Assembly (NCBI GenBank): GCA_041395105.1
Contig: JAWLBB010000003.1
Span: forward strand, 186,001 to 250,000
Reading direction: 5' to 3'
DNA length: 64,000 nucleotides
DNA from: Opitutaceae bacterium
GTDB lineage: Bacteria; Verrucomicrobiota; Verrucomicrobiia; Opitutales; Opitutaceae
The notes beneath the pieces were generated by a model, which saw only the letters and a list, made by a program, of their open reading frames with translations, had not been told where the DNA came from and did not search any database. Positions 35,632 to 45,190 of this stretch are shown piece after piece. The number at the start of each line of letters is the position of its first letter. Within the stretch, counting starts at the first letter, position 1. A program made the translations under genes and the position numbers.

Positions 35632-37431
35632 ATGCCTCCTGGATCCCATTCACCGATACTGCAGCCGGAGAGACTTCGCCGGCTATACATTGACGCCCTC
35701 GAGTCGAGGGCGGAGGCCATCCTGGCGTCAGGCCACCCCGGCGGGCGGTTTGGGACCGAGCCCTGGATTGTCCGGGATCAGGATGTGATCCTGCCGCTGG
35801 CTCTCCTCTACAAATTCGGGCCGGAGCACCGGAAGGGAAACCCCGAGTTGCTCGGGACGATTGCCGCCGCCGGATGTTACCTGCGGGAACGTCAGGACGC
35901 CAGGGGTATGTATCTCTTCAACAAGAAGGACGGATCGGAATGGGGCATGATCTTCATGCCCTGGACCTACCTGCGGTGGATGATCACCTATGACCTGCTG
36001 GCGGATGATCTTGCCGAGGAGGACCGGCAGACCTGGGAAGAGGGTCTCCGCCTCGGCTATGCCGGCATTTCCGAGACCGAACTTTCCTCCTCCAGCAACA
36101 TCTATCCGGGGCCGCTGCCCGGTCAGGCCCCTCCTCCGAAAGGGGAATTCATCCCGTGGATTCACAATATACCCTGTCATCACGCTGCCGGATTGTATCT
36201 GGCCGGAAAGCGCTTCGGGCGGGAGGATTGGATGTCGCAGGCCCGGAGCTACCAGCACCAGGTCGTGGCGGCCCAATCCCCCCATGGCTGGTGGACCGAG
36301 CACAGCGGCCCGGTCGTGCTCTACAACCGCGTCTATCTGGAAGCCCTTGCCATCTATTTCCAATACAGTGGCGACCCGGTGGTCGGGGATGCCCTCAGGC
36401 GCGGCAACACCTTTCACCTGCACTTCACTTATCCCGACGGTTCGAGCATCGAGACGATCGACGAGCGCAATCCGTATCCACCTATCGAATACAAAACCGA
36501 GGCGGACGGATCGCCGAGGTGGCTGCCCCGCCTGATGTTTCCCCATCCGGGCCTTTATGCCTCGGCGGATGGAGTCGTCCTGCTCAAGCGCCTGCTCGAT
36601 GCCCTTGAAGCGAGGGGGGCAAGGGACCTGGACAACGCGGAATATCTCTTTCTCTGTCTCCCGGATGGCGGATTACCGGAAGGAGCGGCCGGCGCCCCGG
36701 CGTCGCAATACGCCATGGGCGACAAGGCCCTCGTGGTCAATGAAGGCCCGTGGACGCTCTGTCTCTCCGCCTATTGCGCAACCCGCACGCCCAATCGATT
36801 CATCCAGGATCGCCAGAACCTGGTCAGTGTTTTTCACCGGGACCTGGGTATCATCCTGGGAGGCGGCAATACCAAGATCCAACCGCTCTGGAGTACGATG
36901 ACGGTGGGAGACACCCGCCTCGTGTCTCCTGCAGGGTCGACCCGTGAGACCGATCTGGCTCCGGAAACCGCCCTTTCGTATGTACCCTACACGGCGGTGA
37001 TTGTCGGGGAAGGGGGAAGAGGAGTCGGACTGACCATCGGAACCGGGGGTGCCCTGCTGAGAATCGGCCTGCGGGTCATTTCGGACAACGCCCTGGAATG
37101 GAAAGTCTGCCTGGAAAAGGCCGCTCCCGACGGTAGTGAGGTCGCAAATCACCTCACCTTCATCCGTTACCCGGAAAGCCCGGTGATATTTTCGGACAGG
37201 AGTTCCGCCGATCTCGGGATGGACGGGTGGTCCCGTTCCGGACTGGAGTGGATCGGCCATCATGGCTGGAGGCTGACCCTGCCGTCGGCCGCGCGGATCT
37301 CATGGCCGGTTCTTCCGCACAATCCCTATACCGGCGACGGGAAGGCCGCATGGAATGAAGGCCGATTGGTGGTCACCCTGCCGTTTGAACGCGAAGGAGA
37401 CACCTTCACTCTGCATCTGAGCAGGGAATGA
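35632..37431 (+). CDS. Putative alpha/alpha-toroid protein (polysaccharide-lyase-like), unknown substrate
   Basis: The 599-residue protein has no clear signal peptide. The N-terminal 350 residues are helical with repeated aromatic and acidic motifs (EWGMIFMPWTYLRWMI, WWTEHSGPVVLYNRVY, HHAAGLYLAGKRFG), as in alpha/alpha-toroid enzymes; the C-terminal third is beta-rich, as in heparinase II/III- or alginate-lyase-like proteins. I infer a carbohydrate-active enzyme but cannot place a family or active site with confidence. It stands alone between the DUF2270 and TonB-like genes. Confidence 0.5.
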   Translation: MPPGSHSPILQPERLRRLYIDALESRAEAILASGHPGGRFGTEPWIVRDQDVILPLALLYKFGPEHRKGNPELLGTIAAAGCYLRERQDARGMYLFNKKDGSEWGMIFMPWTYLRWMITYDLLADDLAEEDRQTWEEGLRLGYAGISETELSSSSNIYPGPLPGQAPPPKGEFIPWIHNIPCHHAAGLYLAGKRFGREDWMSQARSYQHQVVAAQSPHGWWTEHSGPVVLYNRVYLEALAIYFQYSGDPVVGDALRRGNTFHLHFTYPDGSSIETIDERNPYPPIEYKTEADGSPRWLPRLMFPHPGLYASADGVVLLKRLLDALEARGARDLDNAEYLFLCLPDGGLPEGAAGAPASQYAMGDKALVVNEGPWTLCLSAYCATRTPNRFIQDRQNLVSVFHRDLGIILGGGNTKIQPLWSTMTVGDTRLVSPAGSTRETDLAPETALSYVPYTAVIVGEGGRGVGLTIGTGGALLRIGLRVISDNALEWKVCLEKAAPDGSEVANHLTFIRYPESPVIFSDRSSADLGMDGWSRSGLEWIGHHGWRLTLPSAARISWPVLPHNPYTGDGKAAWNEGRLVVTLPFEREGDTFTLHLSRE

Positions 37432-37488
37432 CCGGGTCTGCGATTTGCAGGATTGTTGAAAGGCCGGATTTGTGCCTGAATTCCGGGG

Positions 37489-38220
37489 ATGAAAGTCGAC
37501 ACTTGTTTTATCGCGGCGATTTTCGCCGTTTTGCCAACCGTCCTGATGGGGGCGAAGACGCCACCTTCGCCCATGGATTACCAGGCGCCGGTCTATCCGG
37601 AGGCCCTGCTGGACAGCGGCAAAGACGGCATGGCCAAGATCACTTTCACCGTCAACGAACGTGGCCTGGTCGAGGATCCTGTCGTCGCGGAGGCCTCGGA
37701 ACCGGAATTTGGCGAGTCGGCGCTGGCGGCGGTTCGTGAGTGGCGTTTCCGACCGGGAACCGAGGATGATGTCGCGATCTCGATGAAGGTGTCCCTGCCT
37801 TTCCAGTTCACCGCTTCTCCGGAGAACAAGATCAATGCGGCCCTGCACCGAAAGGTCTTCAAAGTGATTGACGAGACCATTGTGCCGGCGAAAGACCTTG
37901 ATTCGCGACCGGTCGTGGCCACCCGCAAGCGGGTTCCATATCCGGCGGCCCTCAAGGGATCGGGAACGGAGGAGCGAATCACTCTGGCGGTAGTGATCGG
38001 GCCGGATGGTCTGATCTACAATCCCGAGATCATCAAGTACACGGTGAAGGAATTCTATATTCCCGCTCTGGTCACGGCGGCCCAGTGGACGTTTGAGCCG
38101 CCGATGAAGGACGGCAAGCCGACCTATGCCCAGTTCGATTTGACCATCTGGGTAATGGAAGGCGACATGCCTGCCGGTCGTGGAGAGACCGGCCGCAAGA
38201 CACCGCCACCATCGAATTGA
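37489..38220 (+). CDS. Secreted protein with two TonB C-terminal-like domains, copy A
   Basis: The 243-residue protein has a signal-like N-terminus (KVDTCFIAAIFAVLPTVLMG) and two TonB_C-like domains. The first (about 25-105) has VYPEALLDSGKDGMAKITFTV and REWRFRPG; the second (about 140-225) has VPYPAALKGSGTEERITLAV and AAQWTFEPP. TonB proteins carry one such domain on a Pro-rich linker; here two are joined directly, without the linker. Interaction with outer-membrane receptors or another periplasmic partner is inferred. A paralogue follows. Confidence 0.75.
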   Translation: MKVDTCFIAAIFAVLPTVLMGAKTPPSPMDYQAPVYPEALLDSGKDGMAKITFTVNERGLVEDPVVAEASEPEFGESALAAVREWRFRPGTEDDVAISMKVSLPFQFTASPENKINAALHRKVFKVIDETIVPAKDLDSRPVVATRKRVPYPAALKGSGTEERITLAVVIGPDGLIYNPEIIKYTVKEFYIPALVTAAQWTFEPPMKDGKPTYAQFDLTIWVMEGDMPAGRGETGRKTPPPSN

Positions 38221-38323
38221 TCGGGAACAGCGGCTGAACTGATGCTGCCACGCCGGAGGATAACCGGCGCTGATATTCTCTCCCGGGATTGATTTGCGGC
38301 CCGCCATCCGCTAAATTCGAGCC

Positions 38324-39085
38324 ATGACGCGGATGGCGGTGGTTCTCCTGTCAATGCTCGCATTGCTTGCCGGGAACGGTCATGCGCGTGCATTTCGGGC
38401 TCCGATACCCGAGAAATACCCATCCCCAAGCTATCCGGATGAGATGGAGGGATCGGGTCTCGACGGGCGGGCCGAGCTCATCTTCACCGTGCTCGAAGAT
38501 GGTTCGGTCGAGAATCCGAGTGTTCGTGAAGCTTCGCATCCGGCCTTTGCCCAGGCAGCCCTGGAGGTGATCGAAGGGTGGCGTTTCAAGCCGGGTCTGC
38601 GAGACGGCAGGATTCAGGCAATGAGGGTAGCCCTTCCATTTGTGTTTTACGCCGGTCCGGCCCGGAAGGCGAATGCGGTTCTCGGCCGGGTCGTCTATAC
38701 GGATATTGACGACATCATCTACAGTCCGGTTGAAGTGGGCGGTCTCCCGGAGATCACCTATCAGCCCATGCCTCCTTACCCGAAAGCGATGCTGGGAAGC
38801 GGCCGGACTGAAATCGTCAACCTCACAATGGTGGTCGGTCCCGACGGGCGCGGATACAATATGGAGATTGAGGGGTATCCGCCCAAAGGCTTCGCGTTCG
38901 TCGCGGTGGTGGCGGCCAGTCGGTACCGATTCAAGCCCGTGATGTATCGCGGAAAGCCGGTTCACGTCTACACACGCCTGAGCATCGTCATCTCGGAGGA
39001 TCCGGACCTGGCCCGACGTTCGGGGTCCGACCGGGACGTGGTCGGAGAGACCTTCGATCCACTCGCGGACTATCCGGAACTCTAG
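38324..39085 (+). CDS. Secreted protein with two TonB C-terminal-like domains, copy B
   Basis: This 253-residue protein shares the plan of the gene just upstream: signal sequence (MAVVLLSMLALLAGNGHA), first TonB_C domain (SYPDEMEGSGLDGRAELIFTV, trimmed by one in homology, and IEGWRFKPG) and second (PPYPKAMLGSGRTEIVNLTM, SRYRFKPVM). It looks like a tandem duplication that has diverged considerably. The separation of 103 bp and a near-identical module order suggest a shared function, probably periplasmic. Confidence 0.75.
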   Translation: MTRMAVVLLSMLALLAGNGHARAFRAPIPEKYPSPSYPDEMEGSGLDGRAELIFTVLEDGSVENPSVREASHPAFAQAALEVIEGWRFKPGLRDGRIQAMRVALPFVFYAGPARKANAVLGRVVYTDIDDIIYSPVEVGGLPEITYQPMPPYPKAMLGSGRTEIVNLTMVVGPDGRGYNMEIEGYPPKGFAFVAVVAASRYRFKPVMYRGKPVHVYTRLSIVISEDPDLARRSGSDRDVVGETFDPLADYPEL

Positions 39086-39117
39086 CGATCAGACACGCAT
39101 GATCTGACGGGTTGGGC

Positions 39118-39181
39118 AGGAGAGGCTTACGCCTCGATTCTTGTCCAGACCGGCTCTGGATCGAGGCGTAAAGCCTCTCCT
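39118..39181. repeat. Long perfect-arm palindrome in convergent gap
   Basis: AGGAGAGGCTTACGCCTCGA is followed after about 22 nt by its near-complement, ATCGAGGCGTAAAGCCTCTC plus CT; one extra A lies in the right arm. Arms are about 21 bp, and the loop is 39139-39159. It lies just after the second TonB-like gene and could form a strong hairpin, but there is no T-tract. A REP-type repeated element is likely. Confidence 0.75.
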
Positions 39182-39277
39182 ACACACTCTCGTGGATACC
39201 TGATACCCATCAGTTGATCAGCGTCAGTCCACTAGTGTGGCATCAGGCACCCGCAGGCTGCTTTCCGAGACCTACGT

Positions 39278-39350
39278 CGTGGAGGCACACCAGGTGCGCG
39301 CCCGATAAGCCGCGTTGCGCGACAAGCCGCGGACAGGCCACGCCTCCACC
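39278..39350. repeat. Second imperfect palindrome, GC-rich
   Basis: CGTGGAGGC (39278) pairs with GCCTCCACC (39342), enclosing further partly complementary GC-rich sequence (GCGCGCCCGATAAGCCGCG). It lies 97 bp from the previous palindrome in the same 360-bp gap, 39086-39445, where I see no gene. It may be another REP-like unit. Confidence 0.5.
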
Positions 39351-39445
39351 GTCGAGCCGCCGGTCCGCCAGCTGGGCACGAGAACCGGAAAGGTGCATGG
39401 CAACTTGCAGGGGTGAGTCGCACGGGCAGCTCTACCGCTGCTGAC

Positions 39446-40336
39446 TCAGGGCAGGAGGAAAATCGCCGCCACCCCGGCAAATCCGAGGAACACACCCGTC
39501 GCTCTTCTCCATCCAATCGGTTCGCGGAGAAAAAGCGCCGCAAGGATGATGATGAAGATGATCGATGTCTGATTGAGGATCGAGGCCGTCGAGGCTTCCG
39601 TGTACTTGAATCCCGCCATCCAGACAAGGAGGGAAAGCCAGGAGCCGAGCGAGGCTCCCAGGAAGATGCTGACCCAGGGCAAGGGACCCCGAAAGACCCG
39701 GATGGATTGTTTTGTCCGGCCGGATACGAGAATCCAGGCCACGCATCCCAGGAATCCGACCATCAGGCGCCAGGCCGAAACGGCGAGGGGAGAGGTATCC
39801 GCAAGAATCGGTTTGGAGAGAATGACTCCCGAGGCCATCAGGAACATGGCCAGGGCACCATACCCCAATCCCTTCCAGAGAACACCGGTGGGCAGCCGGT
39901 CGAAATGGGTGCTGGCCGTCGCAAGCAGAACGCCACCGATGATCAGGATGAAGCCGGCCAGATGGCCCCATCGCAACGATTCGTCCAGGAAGAACACCGA
40001 GAGGACGATGACGAACGGACTGTAGAGGCAGTCGACAACCGCAGTCCGACTGGCGCCCAGGAGGTTCAGCGCTTTGAGAAAAAAAGTGTCCGCGACGGTG
40101 ATGCCAAGCAGGGCTGACAGGCTGAGCAGCCCCAGCTTCTCCGCCGTGAGGTTGTGAAATTCATCCCACCCGACCACCACAAAGGAACCCGCGAACAGAA
40201 AAAGGCCGACCACGTTCTTGAGGACATTCAGTTCGACGGCAGGAACGCTGGCCGAGGCCGTGCGCAGGAAGATCACGGCGATCGCCCAGAGCAATGCGCA
40301 GGTGACGGAATAGATTTCTCCCAGGTGGCTGACCAT
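39446..40336 (-). CDS. EamA/DMT family transporter
   Basis: From the ATG at 40336 (MVSHLGEIYSVTCALLWAI) the protein has 296 residues and about ten membrane helices in two EamA repeats, the second ending with SIIFIIILAALFLREPIGW, the conserved last-helix motif. Such drug/metabolite transporters export amino acids, sugars or other small metabolites. A longer frame to 40579 overlaps the divergent gene and is unlikely. Substrate unknown. Confidence 0.9.
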   Translation of the reverse strand: MVSHLGEIYSVTCALLWAIAVIFLRTASASVPAVELNVLKNVVGLFLFAGSFVVVGWDEFHNLTAEKLGLLSLSALLGITVADTFFLKALNLLGASRTAVVDCLYSPFVIVLSVFFLDESLRWGHLAGFILIIGGVLLATASTHFDRLPTGVLWKGLGYGALAMFLMASGVILSKPILADTSPLAVSAWRLMVGFLGCVAWILVSGRTKQSIRVFRGPLPWVSIFLGASLGSWLSLLVWMAGFKYTEASTASILNQTSIIFIIILAALFLREPIGWRRATGVFLGFAGVAAIFLLP

Positions 40337-40478
40337 TTCGGAAGTTGAGCAGAAGCCGGCGGATCGGCTAGCCTGAAAATGAGCCGGCGACTCACATCCG
40401 GCGGAATTCCGCGCCATCGTTCGATTTTGCCGGGATTGGGTTGGCCCGCGCGGAAGAACCGGGCAGACTCCGGTTCCA

Positions 40479-41474
40479 ATGGAACCCCCCATGGAACGCT
40501 TCATCGCCATCGACAACGTCTGTGCCTGGCCCAACCTGACCCGAATGGCCGACGGCACACTCATCGCCACGATCTTCAATCAACCCACGCACGGCGGTTG
40601 GGAGGGCGATGTGGAATGCTGGGCCAGTCGCGACGAAGGTCGCACCTGGAAGCTGCGCGGAGTCCCCGCGCCGCATGAACCCGGAACCAACCGCATGAAT
40701 GTGGCGGCCGGCCTGGCTGGGGATGGTGCCCTCGTGGTCATCGCCTCGGGATGGAGTCGGCGGAACAAACCGGGCAATTATTCGAGTGCCCATGAGGGTG
40801 AGGTGCTCACCCCCTGGGTCTGCCGTTCGGAGGATGGCGGAATCACCTGGAAACGTACCGGTTCCGTCAAACTGCCGAGGATTGAGCTCTACCGTGGTGT
40901 TCCTTTCGGGGACGTCGTAAGGCATGCGGACGGAGCCCTTGGTGTCTGCATTTACGGCGGGGACAAGAACGGAAACCATTCCGAATACTTCACGAGCGAC
41001 GATGACGGCCTGAACTGGAGGCGGAAGAGTGTGATCGAAGGGGATTCCAGCAATGAGACCGCACCGCTGGTCCTGCCCGACGGCACCCTCCTGGCGGCCG
41101 CGCGCACCCGGACGGACTCACGTCTCGAACTCCACCGATCCCGGGACCAGGGGTGCTCATGGGAGGCGCTGGGAGCGTTGACTCTGGCCGGTCAGATCCC
41201 GGGGCATCTGCTCCGCCTGGCCGACGGTCGGATCCTGCTTTCCTTCGGCATGCGCAACAAAGGGATGCACGGAGTGGGGGTACGCCTGAGCAGCGATTCC
41301 GGAGAGACCTGGGGTGCCCCGCGGGTGATCGTCAACTACCATGCCGAGACGGACGGGGGCTACCCCTCAAGCGTCCAGGTGGAGGACGGGACAATTGTGA
41401 CGGCCTATTATTGCGGCGGGATCGAGACACATCAGCGGTACCACATGGGCGTTGTCCGCTGGAAGGCGGAGTAA
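40479..41474 (+). CDS. BNR-repeat sialidase-like protein
   Basis: The 331-residue protein has five Asp-box-like motifs, SRDEGRTW, SEDGGITW, SDDDGLNW, SRDQGCSW and SSDSGETW, spaced as in six-bladed neuraminidase-type propellers. The RIP motif and catalytic triad of true sialidases were not clearly found, and there is no signal peptide, so a different glycoside activity or cytoplasmic role is possible. ATG at 40479 or 40491. Divergent from the EamA gene. Confidence 0.75.
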   Translation: MEPPMERFIAIDNVCAWPNLTRMADGTLIATIFNQPTHGGWEGDVECWASRDEGRTWKLRGVPAPHEPGTNRMNVAAGLAGDGALVVIASGWSRRNKPGNYSSAHEGEVLTPWVCRSEDGGITWKRTGSVKLPRIELYRGVPFGDVVRHADGALGVCIYGGDKNGNHSEYFTSDDDGLNWRRKSVIEGDSSNETAPLVLPDGTLLAAARTRTDSRLELHRSRDQGCSWEALGALTLAGQIPGHLLRLADGRILLSFGMRNKGMHGVGVRLSSDSGETWGAPRVIVNYHAETDGGYPSSVQVEDGTIVTAYYCGGIETHQRYHMGVVRWKAE

Positions 41475-41570
41475 GTGGATCTACATTCGCGCAGAAGCCG
41501 CACCCGCGGGTGGTTTCTCCGGATTCAGGGCATCCGGCAGCCTGGTTGCGGGGAAGAGTAATCGGAATAC

Positions 41571-42539
41571 CTAGTCGAGTGTCTCCAGGAACTGGATCGC
41601 CCGATTCTCTTTCCAGCCCCGGTCGTCCGGTTCTTTTCCAGGAAACCCGACGTGTCCACCCGTGTCCGGGAACTCGAGACGGAGTGCGGGGTTAACCGCG
41701 TCCTCCCCTTCAGGAAAACACTCCGGACTGAGAAACGGGTCGTTGCGCGCATTCACGAGAAGGGTCGGCACCCGGATCGCGGGCAGGAACTGGCGGGAGC
41801 TGCACCGGGTCCAGTAGTCGTCGGCATCCCGAAATCCGTGCAGGGGGCCGGTATAGCATCCGTCGAATTCGCGAAAGGTCCGCATGGAATCGATACCGGA
41901 TAGATCGATTGAACCGGGGTGCTCCCGGGCATAGTGGCGGATCTTGGCGACGAGAGTGCGCAGAAACCGCTTCATGTAGATGCGGTTGAGGGGCCGGGCG
42001 AGGACGGACGCGCTGGAAGCGAGGTGGCAGGGGACCGAGAAGGCAACAGCCGCCTTGATCCTCTGATGGACCTGATCGGGCGCTTCACCAAGGTACTTCA
42101 GCGTGATATTGCCTCCCAGACTGAAGCCGACGAGGGCGATCTTGTCGTAGCGTTCCGCCACATGGGCGATGACCGAACGGAGGTCTTCCGTTTCACCGCT
42201 GTGGTAGAACCGCCGGGTTCGATTCGGCTCACCGCTGCAGCCCCGCAGGTTGAGGGCAAGCACATCGCGCCCCGGATCAGCCGTCCAAAGCGCCCGGGCC
42301 ATGGCAATGATATAGGGGGAACGGGCGGAACCCTCGAGCCCATGAATGAGCAGGCCGAGGTTCGCTGATCCGGACGCGAGCCAATCCAGGTCGACAAAAT
42401 CGCCGTCGGGCAATTCGAGACGTTCCCGGCGGTAGCCGGGATCCCGCCGACTTCCGGCCAGGGCCGGCTCGAGGGTCTGAAGGTGGCCGCCGGGCAACCA
42501 CCAGGGGGCCCGGTAGAAGGAAGGAGAAGTCGCCGGCAC
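41571..42539 (-). CDS. YheT-family alpha/beta hydrolase
   Basis: The 322-residue protein has the alpha/beta-hydrolase nucleophile elbow GFSLGGNITLKYLGE (Ser) with GLEGSARSPYI for the oxyanion segment near the N-terminus; it ends with VRIPTLLVNARNDPFLS (Asp) and GGHVGF (His), completing the triad. This matches YheT/EMB8-type hydrolases, possibly carboxylesterases. It starts with GTG, 21 nt from the downstream end of the M20 peptidase frame. Confidence 0.88.
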   Translation of the reverse strand: MPATSPSFYRAPWWLPGGHLQTLEPALAGSRRDPGYRRERLELPDGDFVDLDWLASGSANLGLLIHGLEGSARSPYIIAMARALWTADPGRDVLALNLRGCSGEPNRTRRFYHSGETEDLRSVIAHVAERYDKIALVGFSLGGNITLKYLGEAPDQVHQRIKAAVAFSVPCHLASSASVLARPLNRIYMKRFLRTLVAKIRHYAREHPGSIDLSGIDSMRTFREFDGCYTGPLHGFRDADDYWTRCSSRQFLPAIRVPTLLVNARNDPFLSPECFPEGEDAVNPALRLEFPDTGGHVGFPGKEPDDRGWKENRAIQFLETLD

Positions 42540-42560
42540 GATGGAAACGACCTCCGGGGC

Positions 42561-43945
42561 TCAGGAATTCACGGTCAGGACCTTGCCGGCGAAAGCGTGG
42601 AGCAGCTTCACGTATCCGATCCGGCCGCGTTCAAGACTCTCCAGGTGGATGTACTCGTTGGGGGCGTGGATATTGGTATCCGGCGTTCCCCAACCACAGA
42701 CCAGCGTGTCCACGCCGAGGACTTCCCTGAAGACGGGCAGGACGGGAATGCTCCCCCGATCCGGCACGCGTAGGGATCCTTCCCATACAGATCCTGAAGC
42801 ACAGAGCGCGCAATTCGGATGGCCGGATGATCCAGCGACATGGAATAGGCATCCGCCCTCACTCCGCCGAAATGAACTTCGGCCCGGACCCCGACCGGAG
42901 TCTCACGCTCCACATGCTCCCTGATCAGGTGAAAGATGCGGTCGGGGTTCTGGGAGGCAACAAGGCGGCAGGTGATCTTGGCGTGGGCTTCGGAAGGGAT
43001 AACCGTCTTCATGCCTTCGCCCTGGAAACCTCCCCAGATTCCGTTGATCTCAAGGGTGGGGCGGGATGTCCGCCGCTGTTGGGTGGAAAATCCGGGTTCG
43101 CCGTGCAGTGCCGGCACTCCGAGCCTTTCCGTGTATCCGGTTTCATCGAAAGGCACCCGGGCGGCCAACGCTTCCGCCTGGGGGTCGATCGGATCGACAT
43201 CGTCGTAGAATCCGTCGACCGCAATCGTGCCGTCCGGAAGCCGCATGGAAGCCAGGATCCGGGCGATCGCCTCCAGCGGATTGAGGACGGCTCCTCCGTG
43301 CATCCCGGAATGCAGATCACCGGAGGGTCCGGATACATGGAGTTCAAGACTGGTCGCCCCCCGGAGTCCGAGAATCAGGTTGGGGGTGTCGAGCGACCAT
43401 TGGCCTCCGTCGGCACTGACCACCAGGTCACCGGCAAATCGCTTCCGCTCCTTCAGGAGGCAGGCCCCGAGTGAGGGACTTCCGATCTCCTCTTCGCCTT
43501 CGAAGCAGATCTTCACGTTGACGGGCAGTCTGCCCTCGACCGCAATCAGCGTCTCGAGTGCCGCCAGGACTGTAATCACCCCGAGTTTGTCGTCCGAGGC
43601 GCCGCGGCCGTAGAGGCGGCCGTCCCGCACTTCCGGTTCGAACGGGGGTGACTGCCAGAGATCGAGCGGATCGACCGGCTGAACGTCGTAATGGGCGTAG
43701 AAGATCACGGTCGGTTGTCCGCCGGCGTGAAGCCAATCGGCGTAAACGACCGGATGTCGGTCCGTCTCAAGAACCGTGGCATTCTCCATGCCGATCGCTT
43801 CGAATCGATCCCGCAGCCACGCTGCGGCGTTCCGGATATCCTGCCGGTTCCGACTGTCACCGGACTGGCTGGGGATCCTGATCAGTTCCTTCAATTGCTC
43901 GAGGTGGCTCTCCCGGTGCTGTTCAAGGTATTCGGATGTGGTCAT
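42561..43945 (-). pseudogene. M20 family dipeptidase, interrupted by one frameshift
   Basis: Residues 1 to about 395 carry all the N-terminal M20 motifs: FYAHYDVQPVDP, GRGASDDKLG, CFEGEEEIGSPS and HSGMHGG. After KDPYACRIGG the frame slips, yet the next frame continues with SIPVLPVFREVLGVDTLV and PDTNIHAPNE, which contains the last metal-ligand His. Restoring one G in the run of five (42753-42757, seen as C on the plus strand) would rejoin them. As written the gene ends in a nonsense tail at 42608. Intact homologues are cytoplasmic zinc dipeptidases of about 460 residues. Confidence 0.85.
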
Positions 43946-44099
43946 TGGCTGATGGACGCATGCTCCTCATGCCGCCGGCGGAGGCAAGAACAGGATGCCC
44001 CGGATTTTCCACCCTGCCGGCTCGAAATCGTTCAGCCTGGGAGGGAACGCGGGGGTATTGCCTTGTCCTCGGCGGGTTCTCTGGAAAGATCCCGTCCAC

Positions 44100-44876
44100 A
44101 TGAGGCGTTCCAAGGTTCTGGCAAAAATCCGGGCGGGCGAAGTTGCCCGAATCTGCAATTTCGGTCACTTTCTACCCTACGCGCCGAAGCAGGCGGCTCT
44201 CGCCGGATTCGACGGGGTCTGGATGGACGGCGAACACCGGGCCTGGAACCCACGGGAGGTCCAGGCAATGATCGCTTTTCATCATCTGGCCGACATCGAC
44301 TGCCTCTGGCGTCCGCCAACCCTCGAGAAAACTGGGCTCTACCGGTTGCTGGAGGACGGGGCTTCCGGAGTCATCATCCCCCATGTCTCGACGCCGGAGA
44401 AGGCCGCCGCCATCGTGGAGGCGACCCGCTATCCGCCCATCGGCGACCGGGGCTTTGACGGAGTCGGCCTTGACTGCGGGTTTGACTTTCAGCCCTTCGA
44501 ATCGACCCGGGACAGTAATCGGGAGACCGTGGTATCCGTGCAGTTGGAAACGCCCCTGGCGCTGGAGAATGCCGATGCCATTGCCGCGATCGAAGGGGTC
44601 GACATTCTCTTTCTGGGTCCCGGAGATCTTTCCCTTCGTCTGGGTTGTTCCCCCGCAGCCGGAGATCCCACCATGCTGGAAGCCGAAAAGCGGGTCGCCG
44701 CGGCTGCCGCCCGCCACGGGAAGGCCTGGGGCCGTCCGGTCGGCTCGAAGGAAGACATGGCGATCATCGTGGAACTGGGTGCGCGCTTCGTCATCATGGG
44801 GGGGGATTTCACCTGGGTCATGAACGGACTTAAGTCGGTCCAATCGGTCTTCAACGAGGTTCTGGGCGAAGCCTGA
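44100..44876 (+). CDS. HpcH/HpaI aldolase/citrate lyase family protein
   Basis: The 258-residue protein has the class II HpcH/HpaI pyruvate-aldolase pattern: DGVWMDGEHRAW (family DxEH), VSVQLETPLALENADAIAAI (metal-ligand Glu) and VDILFLGPGDLSLRLG (GPxDLS). The enzymes cleave 2-keto-3-deoxy sugar acids or 4-hydroxy-2-oxo acids to pyruvate and an aldehyde. ATG at 44100. Substrate unknown; no other sugar-acid gene is immediately adjacent. Confidence 0.9.
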   Translation: MRRSKVLAKIRAGEVARICNFGHFLPYAPKQAALAGFDGVWMDGEHRAWNPREVQAMIAFHHLADIDCLWRPPTLEKTGLYRLLEDGASGVIIPHVSTPEKAAAIVEATRYPPIGDRGFDGVGLDCGFDFQPFESTRDSNRETVVSVQLETPLALENADAIAAIEGVDILFLGPGDLSLRLGCSPAAGDPTMLEAEKRVAAAAARHGKAWGRPVGSKEDMAIIVELGARFVIMGGDFTWVMNGLKSVQSVFNEVLGEA

Positions 44877-45190
44877 GGGCTTCCCCCCCGTTATCCCTGA
44901 AGTCCGGCGGGTCCGGATTCCGAGTCGTCACGCCGAGTCGTCAGCCCGGAGCAATCCGCGGGACCCTGCGGATTCGGTCCACGGTGTCGGGACAACACCG
45001 CGCCGGTCAATGGAGCGAACCAAAAAAAGTCGTCGCCCCATGGAATGAGATTGCTGCAGCTAATGGATGCTATAGGCCGACTCTTGTCGGTTGATTGGCT
45101 GTATTTACTGTGCACTCTGCTCCGACGGCGAGTTCTCACTGCATGCAAACCGGATCGTCACTTTCAAACGTTTCGACGGCTCGATTTCGC
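44877..45190. other. 314-bp gap upstream of the TonB-dependent receptor
   Basis: No gene is visible. A less GC-rich part (45050-45110) could contain a promoter but I cannot identify -35/-10 boxes confidently. An AAACGTTT palindrome at 45166-45173 lies just before the receptor start and may be a LacI-type operator. Confidence 0.35.
45164..45176. promoter_or_regulatory. Candidate LacI-type operator before receptor gene
   Basis: TCAAACGTTTCGA has a perfect 8-bp AAACGTTT centre with CG dyad, the LacI operator form, 17 nt upstream of the chosen ATG. If the longer TTG start were used it would be coding. It is a weak match and could be chance. Confidence 0.2.
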
